Below are positions 1 to 9,778 of a DNA stretch of 13,704 nucleotides, one piece after another. Below the pieces are notes generated by a model, which saw only the letters and a program-made list of their open reading frames with translations, searched no databases and was not told the DNA's origin. The translations under genes and the position numbers were made by a program. The DNA is from Ramlibacter sp. (GTDB taxonomy: Bacteria > Pseudomonadota > Gammaproteobacteria > Burkholderiales > Burkholderiaceae_C): contig JAJAZH010000112.1 in assembly GCA_026785815.1 (NCBI GenBank), positions 1-13,704 on the forward strand. The letters are read 5' to 3'. Numbering within the stretch: position 1 is the first letter of the stretch; every line of letters begins with the position of its first letter.

Positions 1-117
1 CCGTCAGGACGTGCTGCCGGCGCCGATCCCTGTGCGGTGGCCCAATCATCGGGGCCTCGCGGCGCGGCCGCGGCGCGTCCGGCCGGCGGCTGACGGGCCA
101 CTTTCGAAAAAGCCCCG
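1..117. other. Unassigned left edge of window
   Basis: This stretch lies before the RND coding frame. All three forward frames are open for most of it, so no reading is forced. Frame 1 ends at a TGA at 91-93, 24 bases before the RND frame begins, and could be the tail of a membrane-fusion-protein gene, the usual upstream partner of an RND permease. Frame 2 has the more GC-rich third codon positions but runs on to a TGA at 176-178. I recognise no protein family in any frame. No clear ribosome binding site precedes position 118. Confidence 0.3.
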
Positions 118-3100
118 CTGCAACTGGCAGAGCTGTCGATCCGCCGCCCGGTGTTCGCCACCGTGCTGTCGCTGCTGATCGTGCTGATCGGCGCGGTCAG
201 CTTCAACCGCCTGACGGTGCGCGAATATCCAAAGATCGACGAGCCGGTGGTCACGGTCAGCGTTCGCTACCCCGGCGCCTCGGCCGAGGTGATCGAGTCG
301 CAAGTCTCCAAGCCGCTGGAGGATTAGATCGCCGGCATCGACGGCGTCGACGTCATCACCTCGATCAGCCGCGCCGACCAGAGCCAGATCTCGGTTCGCT
401 TCCGGCTCGAAAAGGACGCCGACGCCGCGGCAGCGGAGGTGCGGGATCGCACGTCGCGCGTGCGCAACCGGCTGCCCCAGGCGATCGACGAGCCGGTCAT
501 CGCCAAGGTCGAGGCCGACGCCTTCCCGGTCATTTTCCTGGCGTTCTCCAGCGAGACCATGTCGGCGCTGCAGATCAACGACGTGGTCAGCCGCGTCGTC
601 AAGCCGCGCCTGCAGACCGTCACCGGGGTGGCCGATGTGCGCATCTTCGGCGAGCGCAAGTACGCAATGCGGGTCTGGCTCGACCCCGAAAAACTGGCCG
701 GCTTCCGGCTGACCTCGCAGGACGTGGAGGATGCGATCCGCCGCAGCAACCTGGAACTGCCGGGCGGGCGCATCGAGTCGCAGCAGCGCGAATTCAGCGT
801 CACCTCGCAGACCGACCTGATCCGGCCGGCCCAGTTCGGCGACATCACGATCAAGAACGCCAACGGCTTCCCGGTCCGGATCCGCGATGTGGCGCGAGTG
901 CTGGAAGGGGCGGCGGACGAGCGCAGCGCGGTGCGCCTGAACGGCCGGCCCTCGGTGGCGGCAGGCGTGATCCGGCAGGCCACGGCCAATCCGCTGGACC
1001 TGTCCAAGGGCGTGCGCGATGCGATCCCGAAACTCAAGCAGGACCTGCCCGGCGACATCGGTATCGACATTGCCAACGACAACTCGGTCTTCATCGACCG
1101 TTCGATCAAGAACGTCTACCGCACCATCATCGAAGCCATCGTGCTGGTGGCGCTGGTGATCTTCGTCTTCCTGCGCACCTTCCGCGCGTCGATCATCCCG
1201 ATCGTGACCATCCCGGTGAGCCTGGTGGGCACCTTCGGCCTGATGGCGCTGGCGGGCTTTTCGATCAACACGCTGACGCTGCTGGCGCTGGTGCTGGCGA
1301 TCGGGCTGGTGGTCGACGACGCGATCGTGATGCTGGAGAACATCTTCCGCCACATCGAGGAGGGGCTGGACCCGTTCTCGGCATCGGTCAAGGGCGCGCG
1401 CGAGATCGGCTTCGCGGTCATCACCATGACCATGACCCTGGTCGCGGTGTATGCGCCGCTGGCTTTCACGCCAGGGCGCACCGGACGGTTGTTCGTCGAA
1501 TTCGCGCTTGCGCTGGCCGGCGCGGTGGTGGTCTCCGGCTTCGTCGCGCTGACGCTGACGCCGATGATGTGTTCGCTGCTGCTGCGCCACAACCCCAAGC
1601 CCAACTGGTTCGACCGGACCATGGAGAAGCTGCTGACCGGGCTGTCGGATGGGTACGGCCGCGCGCTGCGCTGGATCGTGACCACCGGCTACCACCCGCA
1701 GCCGGGGCAGCGCGGCCTGGCGGTCGGCGTCAAGCGCTTTTTCCTGCAGGCCCGCTGGCTGGTGTTGGCCGTGATGGCGCTGAGTGCGCTCGGGATTTTC
1801 GTGGTCTATCCGAACATGCGCTCCGAGCTGTCGCCGATCGAGGATCGCGGCGTGGTCTCGGCCACGATCACCGCGCCGGACGGGGCCACGCTGGAATACA
1901 CCAACCGCTATGCCGCGGTGCTGGAGAAGCTGGGCCAGGAATACAAGGAATTCGACCGCATCTTCGCCAGCGTCGGCAACCCGTCGGTCTCGCAGGCCAA
2001 CGTCACCTACCTTGCGGTGGACTGGGACCAGCGCAAGCGCAGCACCATGGACCTGGCGCGCGAACTCGGGCCCAAGTTCGCTGCCTTGCCGGGCGTGACA
2101 GCCTTCCCGATCACCCCGCCGTCGCTCGGGCAGGGCTTTCGCGAGCGGCCGCTGAATTTCGTGATCCAGACTTCCGACAGCTACCAGAACCTGAACCAGG
2201 TGGTGCGCCAGATCCTGGACGAAGTGGCCAAGCAGCCGGGCATCCTGCAGCCCGATGTCGATCTGCGGCTGAACAAGCCGGAGCTGCGGATCGACATCGA
2301 CCGGGCCAAGGCGACCGACCTGGGCGTGCCGGTGGAAGTGATCGCCAGGGCGATCGAGACCATGCTGGGCGGCCGCAACGTCACGCGCTACAAGCGCGAT
2401 GCCGAGCAGTACGACGTGATCGTGCAGATCCAGCCGTCCGGGCGCAATACGCCCGAGGACATCGACGGCATCTACGTGCGCGGCCGCAACGAGGCCGTGA
2501 TCCCGCTGTCGGCGCTGGTGAAGGTGCGCGAGAGCGTCAGCCCGCGCGAGCTCAATCACTTCGGCCAGCGCCGGTCGGCGACGATTTCGGCCAACCTGGC
2601 GCCCGACTATTCGCTGGGCGAGGCCATCAAGTTCATGAACCAGGCGTCGGCCAAGGTCCTGAAGACCGGCTACAGCACCGACCTGAACGGCACCTCGCGC
2701 GAATTCCGCAACGCGCAGGGCGCACTGGGCGTGGTGTTCGTGCTGGCGCTGGTGTTCATCCTGCTGGTGCTGGCGGCGCAGTTCGAAAGCTTTGTCGACC
2801 CGCTGGTCATCATGCTGGCGGTGCCGCTGTCGATGATCGGCGCGCTACTGGCGCTGAAGTGGTCGGGCGGATCGCTGAATGTCTATTCGCAGATCGGCCT
2901 GATCACGCTGGTCGGGCTGATCACCAAGCACGGCATCCTGATCGTGGAGTTCACCAACCAGTTGCGCGAGCGGGGGCTGGAGACGGTGGACGCGCTGATC
3001 AAGGCGTCGTCGCAGCGGCTGCGTCCGATCCTGATGACGACCGGCGCCATGGTGCTGGGCGCGCTGCCACTCGCGCTGGCGACCGGAGCTGGGGCCGAGA

Positions 3101-3282
3101 GCCGGCAGCAGATCGGCTGGGTGATCGTGGGTGGCATGTCGCTGGGCACGCTGCTCACGATTTTCGTGGTGCCGACCATGTACTCGCTGTTCGCGCGCCG
3201 CAAGGTGCCGGGCGCCCGGACGTCGGTCGCGGCCGACAACGCGCCGTCGCATCCCCGCGAGGTCGAGCTGATCGCCAAGTGA
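118..3282 (+). pseudogene. RND multidrug efflux permease (AcrB/MexB family), disrupted by nonsense codon and lost start
   Basis: The family is the inner-membrane, proton-driven permease of a tripartite drug efflux pump, working with a periplasmic adaptor and an outer-membrane channel. The frame opens with the conserved N-terminus LAELSIRRPVFATV (first membrane helix about residues 9-28 counting from 118). It continues to TM4 with the adjacent proton-relay aspartates in GLVVDDAIVMLEN (codons 400-401) and to the TM10 lysine in GLITKHGILIVEF (codon 937). It ends near codon 1054, normal for the family. Two lesions are visible. Codon 70 is TAG (325-327) inside the conserved stretch reading PLED-stop-IAGIDG, where the family usually has Gln, Arg or Ser. 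The expected ATG is CTG at 118-120. Reading could restart at GTG 439, which has a weak purine-rich site, but that product would lack TM1 and part of the porter domain. The rest of the frame is intact, so decay is recent, or the lesions are sequencing errors. No adaptor gene is identifiable. The gene runs convergently into ppsR. Confidence 0.85.
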
Positions 3283-3293
3283 GGTTCGCCCTC

Positions 3294-3320
3294 GTCATCC
3301 CGGCCTTGCGCCGGGATCCA
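3294..3320 (+). repeat. REP-like palindromic repeat, isolated copy
   Basis: A 27-base copy of the repeat family that fills this gap. It begins GTCAT and contains an 8-bp perfect stem, ATCCCGGC paired with GCCGGGAT, around a 5-base loop CTTGC. It is followed by CCA. The stem differs from the array copies in its last pair (C-G in place of G-C), and both arms change together. It starts 12 bases after the stop of the RND gene. Confidence 0.8.
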
Positions 3321-3349
3321 CGGCGGGGCAACACGGACGGTCCGAAGAT

Positions 3350-3537
3350 GGATCCCGGGTCAAGCCCGGGATGACGGGACTCTCTGCATGTCATTGCGGG
3401 CTCGACCCGCAATCCATGCCACCCACACGTGGATCCCGGGTCAAGCCCGGGATGACGGGACTCTCTGCATGTCATTGCGGGCTCGACCCGCAATCCATGC
3501 CACCCACACGTGGATCCCGGGTCAAGCCCGGGATGAC
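3350..3537. repeat. 81-bp tandem array of head-to-head palindromic (REP-like) repeats
   Basis: There are two full 81-bp units (3350-3430 and 3431-3511) and a third half unit (3512-3537), essentially identical. Each full unit holds a 26-base module with stem ATCCCGGG/CCCGGGAT and loop TCAAG, a 14-base spacer, a second 26-base module with stem ATTGCGGG/CCCGCAAT and loop CTCGA, and a 15-base spacer. Reverse-complementing the first module gives the same plan as the second: GTCAT, GC-rich arm, loop CTYGA, arm, ATCC. So the modules are one repeat family in inverted pairs, with compensating changes in the stems. This resembles REP/REPIN elements of proteobacterial intergenic regions. The array sits between the converging 3' ends of the RND gene and ppsR, where the hairpins could also stop transcription or protect mRNA ends (inference). 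No REP-associated transposase is in the window. Confidence 0.9.
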
Positions 3538-3550
3538 AGGAGCGGCGGGT

Positions 3551-3576
3551 GAATCCCGGGTCAAGCCTGGAAGGAC
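3551..3576. repeat. Degenerate REP-like repeat copy
   Basis: A decayed copy of the first array module. The left arm ATCCCGGG and loop TCAAG are intact. The right arm reads CCTGGAAG, so the stem is broken at two positions. It lies 12 bases before the end of the convergent ppsR gene. The remaining parts of the 3283-3588 gap (3321-3349, 3538-3550 and 3577-3588) hold nothing recognisable. Confidence 0.7.
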
Positions 3577-3588
3577 AGGCGACTTGCG

Positions 3589-4410
3589 CTAGTACTCCAG
3601 CCGCTCCGGCCGGATCTCCTGCAGGATGGTGGTGGCGATCTCCTCGATCGACTTGGTGGTGGTCGACAGCCAGCGGATGCCGGCGCGGCGCATCATCGCC
3701 TCGCCCTCGGCGACCTCGTTGCGGCAGTTGGCGAGCGCGGCGTAGTTGGAGTTGGGCCGCCGCTCGTTGCGGATCTCGGCCAGCCGTTCCGGCAGGATCG
3801 ACAGGCCGAAAATCTTCTTGCGATGCGGCACCAGCGCCGGCGGCAACTGCTTGCGCTCGAAATCCTCGGGGATCAGCGGGTAGTTGGCGGCTTTCAGGCC
3901 GTACTGCATCGCCAGGTAGAGCGACGTCGGCGTCTTGCCGCTGCGGCTGACGCCCACCAGGATGACGTCGGCATGCTCCAGGTCGCGATTGGACTGGCCG
4001 TCGTCGTGGGCCAGGCTGAAATTGATGGCCTCGATCCGGTCGTGGTACTGCTGGCTCTTGCTGATGTCGGAGAAGCGGCCGACCCGGTGGTTGCTCTTCA
4101 TGCCCAGCTCGACTTCCAGCGGCCGCACGAAGGTGCCGAACATGTCCAGCAGCATGCCTTTGCAGCCCTCTTCGATCACCTGCAGGATTTCGACGTTCAC
4201 CAGGGTGGTGAACACCACCGGCCGCCGCCCCTCCATCTCGGCCGTGTGGTTGACCTGGCGCACCACCTGGTGGGCCTTGTCCACGCTGTCGATGAACGGC
4301 AGCCGCACGTGGCGCGGCTTGAACTCGAACTGCGCCAGGATGGCATTACCGAAGGTTTCGGCGGTGATGCCGGTGCCGTCCGAGACGAAAAATACGGTGC
4401 GGTTGTGCAT
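3589..4410 (-). CDS. ppsR: Phosphoenolpyruvate synthase regulatory protein (bifunctional kinase/phosphorylase)
   Basis: This 273-residue protein matches the DUF299/PpsR family in length and sequence. The N-terminus reads MHNRTVFFVSDGTGITAET, and residues 153-163 (GVSRSGKTPTS) form the P-loop nucleotide site. In this family the protein acts in the cytoplasm on PEP synthase. It phosphorylates a Thr beside the catalytic His using ADP, which inactivates the enzyme, and removes the phosphate with inorganic phosphate, which reactivates it. ATG 4408-4410 is chosen because the conserved family start MHNRTVF begins there; the open frame upstream runs into the divergent promoter region and ppsA and shows no family similarity. 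The gene is divergent from ppsA, its expected substrate, with 187 bases between the two starts. It stops with TAG, which shows that TAG is a working stop codon in this genome. No disrupted or missing motif is seen. Confidence 0.96.
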   Translation of the reverse strand: MHNRTVFFVSDGTGITAETFGNAILAQFEFKPRHVRLPFIDSVDKAHQVVRQVNHTAEMEGRRPVVFTTLVNVEILQVIEEGCKGMLLDMFGTFVRPLEVELGMKSNHRVGRFSDISKSQQYHDRIEAINFSLAHDDGQSNRDLEHADVILVGVSRSGKTPTSLYLAMQYGLKAANYPLIPEDFERKQLPPALVPHRKKIFGLSILPERLAEIRNERRPNSNYAALANCRNEVAEGEAMMRRAGIRWLSTTTKSIEEIATTILQEIRPERLEY

Positions 4411-4597
4411 GGGGCGCCTGTCGCAAGAGAGCTCGGCGCGAGGCCGCCAGAGGGCCGCCCCGCCTACAATGAACCCAATTATCGATTCAAGCCATGCACC
4501 GCCCCGGCCGCCAACAACAAAAACAACGCCGCACGCCGTGCCATGCGAAAGCGCCCCGCGCGCTCGCCTGCCAAGATTCAACTTCCGGAGCTTTTCC
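4411..4597. promoter_or_regulatory. Divergent ppsR/ppsA promoter region
   Basis: This 187-base gap must carry promoters for both genes because they are transcribed away from each other. It is more AT-rich around 4460-4495 than its surroundings. A TACAAT hexamer at 4465-4470 on the + strand resembles a -10 element for ppsA, but no good -35 lies 16-18 bases before it. On the - strand GATAAT and TTGAAT occur near 4480-4491 without a matching partner at normal spacing. The ppsA ribosome binding site GGAG is at 4587-4590, 7 bases before its ATG. Individual promoter assignments are weak. Confidence 0.4.
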
Positions 4598-7033
<2,436 letters not shown>

Positions 7034-7066
7034 CGCCGCCGCTCCCTGTGATCACGGCGAAGAGCG

Positions 7067-7169
7067 GTCATCGCGGGCTTGAGCCGCCGCCGTCGTCATT
7101 GCGGGCTCGACCCGCCGCCCTCGTCATTGCGCGCCCGCACCCTGTCATTGCGGGCTCGACCCGCAATCC
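7067..7169 (+). repeat. Cluster of four REP-like repeats, mostly decayed
   Basis: Four direct copies begin with GTCAT at 7067, 7095, 7123 and 7144. Only the last (7144-7169) is complete, with stem ATTGCGGG/CCCGCAAT and loop CTCGA, identical to the second module of the array at 3350-3537. The copies at 7067 and 7095 keep the left arm and loop but end in CCGCCGCC-like sequence, and the copy at 7123 has lost the loop as well. The cluster starts 33 bases after the ppsA stop. Bases 7034-7066 show nothing recognisable. Confidence 0.8.
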
Positions 7170-7249
7170 AGGCGTGCAAAAGCAAAACACCGTTAACAAG
7201 GCAAGCGCGGCATCTTTCCTGATCAACGGCCGTTTGCATTCGGGAGTGT

Positions 7250-7310
7250 GGATCCCGGCTCAAGGCCGGGATGACATGCACTCCCGGCTCAAGGCCGGGA
7301 TGACATGCAC
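7250..7310. repeat. REP-like hairpin with 29-bp tandem duplication
   Basis: A reverse-oriented copy of the same repeat family (stem ATCCCGGC/GCCGGGAT, loop TCAAG) occupies 7250-7275. A 29-base unit beginning TCCCGGC and ending ATGCAC is present twice, at 7253-7281 and 7282-7310, so the hairpin core is duplicated. With the forward copy at 7144-7169 it forms an inverted pair, but separated by about 80 bases (7170-7249). That separator is AT-richer, contains GTTAAC, and shows no gene. Confidence 0.8.
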
Positions 7311-7317
7311 TGACACG

Positions 7318-7348
7318 TCCTGACGTCCCGTGCCCGGCGTGGTCAGGA
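7318..7348. promoter_or_regulatory. Inverted repeat upstream of the symporter operon
   Basis: A perfect 7-bp inverted repeat, TCCTGAC (7318-7324) and GTCAGGA (7342-7348), flanks a 17-base spacer, 43 bases before the ATG of the small symporter subunit. It could be an operator for a dimeric regulator or an RNA hairpin. There is no T-run after it, so it does not look like a terminator. No clear -10/-35 pair is visible between it and the gene. Function is unassigned. Confidence 0.3.
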
Positions 7349-7391
7349 AAGCCCTAGCTGGACCTTGTCGCGCCGGTGCGATGATCGCGCA

Positions 7392-7652
7392 ATGGCCGAC
7401 CCCCAGGGACTGGAGCAACACGACCCCCGAGTGCTGGCGCTCAAGGCCGGCCTGCTGGTGGTCTGGTTCGTGATCAGTTTCGGCTGCAGCTACTTTGCCC
7501 GCGACCTGTCCTTCATGCTGGCGGGTTGGCCTTTCAGCTACTGGATGGCGGCGCAGGGTGCGGTGCTCGGCTTCATCGCGATCGTCGTGGTCTATGCCAC
7601 CGTGATGCGGCGGCTCGCGCCCGAAGACGCGCAGGAGCCGGGCGATGCGTGA
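7392..7652 (+). CDS. DUF4212 protein, putative sodium:solute symporter small subunit
   Basis: This 86-residue, strongly hydrophobic protein has two predicted membrane helices, about residues 17-37 and 49-72, with short charged ends. It matches the DUF4212 family, whose members lie directly upstream of, or are fused to, a large subunit of the VC_2705-type sodium:solute symporters. Here its stop overlaps the start of that subunit by 8 bases, so translation is probably coupled. The start is uncertain. ATG 7392 lacks a good ribosome binding site and is preceded by a small palindrome, GCGAT-G-ATCGC (7378-7388). An in-frame TTG at 7365 would add nine residues and also has no strong site. I prefer ATG because the extra residues look unlike the family. 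The exact function of the small subunit is not known. Confidence 0.88.
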   Translation: MADPQGLEQHDPRVLALKAGLLVVWFVISFGCSYFARDLSFMLAGWPFSYWMAAQGAVLGFIAIVVVYATVMRRLAPEDAQEPGDA

Positions 7653-9696
7653 CCAGGGCGAGTACGGCGCCTACAAGCGGCGGCTGTACCGGATCCTGGC
7701 CGGCTACGTCGTCGGGCTGCTGGTGTCCCTGCTGCTGATGGCGTGGGCCGAGCGCGCCGGCCTGTCGCGCTTCTGGCTGGGCCCGATCTTCATGTTCGCG
7801 ACCGTGATGGTCTACGCCGGTATCGGCATCTACGGGCGCACCACCGATCCCGAGGAATATTACGTTGCGGGCCGACGGATTCCGCCGGTCTTCAACGGCA
7901 TGGCGGCGGCGGCCGACTGGATGAGCGCGGCGTCGTTCATCAGCCTGGCCGGCGGCCTCTACCTGCAGGGTTTCGGCGGCCGCGACGACCAGCCCGGCGG
8001 CCTGGCCTACGTGCTGGGCTGGACCGGCGGCTTCTGCCTGGTCGCCCTGCTGGTGGCGCCGCACCTGCGCAAGCTCAATCTCTACACGGTGCCGGATTAC
8101 TTCGGCCTGCGCTTCGGTGGCCGCTGGCCCCGGGTGATCGCCGCGGCGTCCGCGGTGATCTGCTCGTTCACCTATGTGGTCGCGCAGATCTACGGCATCG
8201 GCCTGATCGCATCGCGCCTGACCGGCGTGCAATTCGAGATCGGCATCCTGCTCGGGCTGGGCGGCGTGCTGCTGTGCTCGTTCCTGGGCGGCATGAAGGC
8301 CATCACCTGGACCCAGGTGGCCCAGTACGTCATTGTGCTGCTGGCTTTCCTGATCCCGGTGTCGTGGCTCGCGTACAAGCAGCTGGGCAATCCGGCGGCA
8401 CCACTGGTCTACGGGACGCAGCTGCAGAAGATCGCTGAGCTGGAAAAGAAGCTGGCTGACGATCCGGCCGAAAAGCAGGTGGCCGCGATCTACCTGAAGC
8501 GAGCCCACGAATACGAGGCGCGGCTGCGCGATATCGACGGCGCCCTGCAGCGGGAGCGTGCCGCCGCACAGCAGCGGATCCGAAACCTCAAGCAGCAGGG
8601 CGCGGATTCGGCGCTGATCGTGCAGGCCCACCGCGAGCTGGCGGCGCTGCCACGCGACGTCGCCGGAGCCCGCGAGCTCTGGACCCGCGCGATGCACGAG
8701 AGTTACGAGCGCTCCCGGCCCCTGGGCGGGCTGCCTCCGCACAGCCAGGCTTTCGCCGGCGACCCGGACGGCACTCCGGCGCAACAGCAGGCGTTCGACA
8801 ATTCACGTCGCAATTTCCTGGCGCTGATGTTCTGCCTGATGGTCGGCACCGCCGGCCTGCCGCACCTGCTGACCCGCTACTACACCACCCCCACGGTGGC
8901 CGAGGCGCGATCGTCGGTCGCGTGGTCGCTGTTCTTCATTGCGCTGGTCTACCTGAGCGCGCCGGCGCTGGCCGTGCTGGTGAAGTTCGAGGTCATGAAC
9001 AACCTGGTCGGCAGCAGTTTCGATTCGCTGCCGGGATGGATCGGCCAGTGGGCCAAGGTCGACGCTTCGCTGATCTCGGTCGCCGACGTCAACGGGGACC
9101 GGATCCTGCAGTGGGGCGAGATCCGGCTCGGGGCCGACATGATCATGCTGGCGACGCCGGAACTTGGCGGCCTGCCCTACGTGGTGTCCGGACTGGTGGC
9201 CGCCGGCGGCCTGGCCGCGGCGCTGTCGACCGCTGACGGCCTGCTCTTGACCATCAGCAACGCACTGGTGCGCGACGTGTATTGCCACGAGATCAACCAC
9301 AACGTCACGCCGGAGCAGCGGGTGATCCTGTCGAAATTCGCGCTGATGGCCGTTGCGCTGGTGGCGGCGCTGGTGGCATCGTTCAAGCCGGCGGAGATCC
9401 TGCCGCTGGTGTCGGCATCGTTCTCGCTGGCGGCCTCGGCCTTCGTGCCGGTGATGGTGCTGGGAATTTTCTGGGCCGGCACCACCCGCAGCGGCGCGGT
9501 GGCCGGCATGCTGGCCGGGCTGGGGGTGACGCTTTACTACATGCTGGTCAACGCACCGGCGCTGCGCGCCTGGTTCAACCTGCCCGCGGGCGGCGACCTG
9601 TGGTTCGCGATCCAGCCCATCTCCGCCGGAGTCTTCGGCGTTCCCGCCGGCTTTGCGATGGCGGTCGGGGTCAGCTTGCTGAAGCGCCGCCCCTAG
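7645..9696 (+). CDS. Sodium:solute symporter large subunit, VC_2705 subfamily (ActP-like)
   Basis: A 683-residue inner-membrane protein of the sodium:solute symporter family (LeuT fold), probably importing a small organic acid such as acetate or pyruvate; the substrate cannot be read from sequence. Recognisable parts are FNGMAAAADWMSAASFISLAGG near residue 90, the family motif YTVPDYFGLRFGG near 150 and ALSTADGLLLTISNALVRD near 530, where the second sodium site is expected. Two features stand out. Residues 262-336 form a charged, heptad-like coiled-coil insert between helices that should face the periplasm. Residues 481-492 (DVNGDRILQWGE) look like an EF-hand calcium loop, in the outer loop before the STADG helix. 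AGGAG at 7633-7637 sits 7 bases before the ATG. The start overlaps the DUF4212 stop, so the two form one operon and likely one complex. The gene ends in TAG. Confidence 0.92.
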   Translation: MRDQGEYGAYKRRLYRILAGYVVGLLVSLLLMAWAERAGLSRFWLGPIFMFATVMVYAGIGIYGRTTDPEEYYVAGRRIPPVFNGMAAAADWMSAASFISLAGGLYLQGFGGRDDQPGGLAYVLGWTGGFCLVALLVAPHLRKLNLYTVPDYFGLRFGGRWPRVIAAASAVICSFTYVVAQIYGIGLIASRLTGVQFEIGILLGLGGVLLCSFLGGMKAITWTQVAQYVIVLLAFLIPVSWLAYKQLGNPAAPLVYGTQLQKIAELEKKLADDPAEKQVAAIYLKRAHEYEARLRDIDGALQRERAAAQQRIRNLKQQGADSALIVQAHRELAALPRDVAGARELWTRAMHESYERSRPLGGLPPHSQAFAGDPDGTPAQQQAFDNSRRNFLALMFCLMVGTAGLPHLLTRYYTTPTVAEARSSVAWSLFFIALVYLSAPALAVLVKFEVMNNLVGSSFDSLPGWIGQWAKVDASLISVADVNGDRILQWGEIRLGADMIMLATPELGGLPYVVSGLVAAGGLAAALSTADGLLLTISNALVRDVYCHEINHNVTPEQRVILSKFALMAVALVAALVASFKPAEILPLVSASFSLAASAFVPVMVLGIFWAGTTRSGAVAGMLAGLGVTLYYMLVNAPALRAWFNLPAGGDLWFAIQPISAGVFGVPAGFAMAVGVSLLKRRP

Positions 9697-9709
9697 GGTT
9701 TAGCCCTAG
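9693..9709 (+). other. Stem-loop at the symporter stop codon
   Basis: CTAGGG (9693-9698) and CCCTAG (9704-9709) form a perfect 6-bp stem with loop TTTAG; the TAG stop codon of the symporter lies inside the left arm. A second stem, GCCGC with GCGGC, can stack below it across a small internal loop. There is no T-run after it, so it is not a standard terminator. It could stabilise the upstream mRNA end or reduce read-through into the MFS gene (inference). Confidence 0.4.
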
Positions 9710-9778
9710 CGCGGCTGTCAGGCTGCAGTCAGTCCAAATCCAAACACTGCGGCCTACCCGATAACCCCAGGAGACACG

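Noticed and set aside
325..327. Recoded TAG (suppression or pyrrolysine-like insertion)
   Set aside because: TAG ends ppsR and the symporter gene here, no special downstream element is seen, and the start codon is also damaged.
46..2559. 837-codon open frame on the minus strand
   Set aside because: It lies antisense to the RND gene, is rich in His, Arg, Gln and Asp with no recognisable domain, and is the usual mirror of a high-GC gene with G/C third positions.
3350..3537. CRISPR array
   Set aside because: The units are tandem copies whose spacers are identical, the repeats are strong palindromes in alternating orientation, and there are no cas genes.
3155..3592. Small open frames on both strands giving GLDPGS- or GLDPQS-type peptides
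   Set aside because: These are translations of the palindromic repeats, not genes; the peptide simply repeats with the 81-bp unit, which is a multiple of three.
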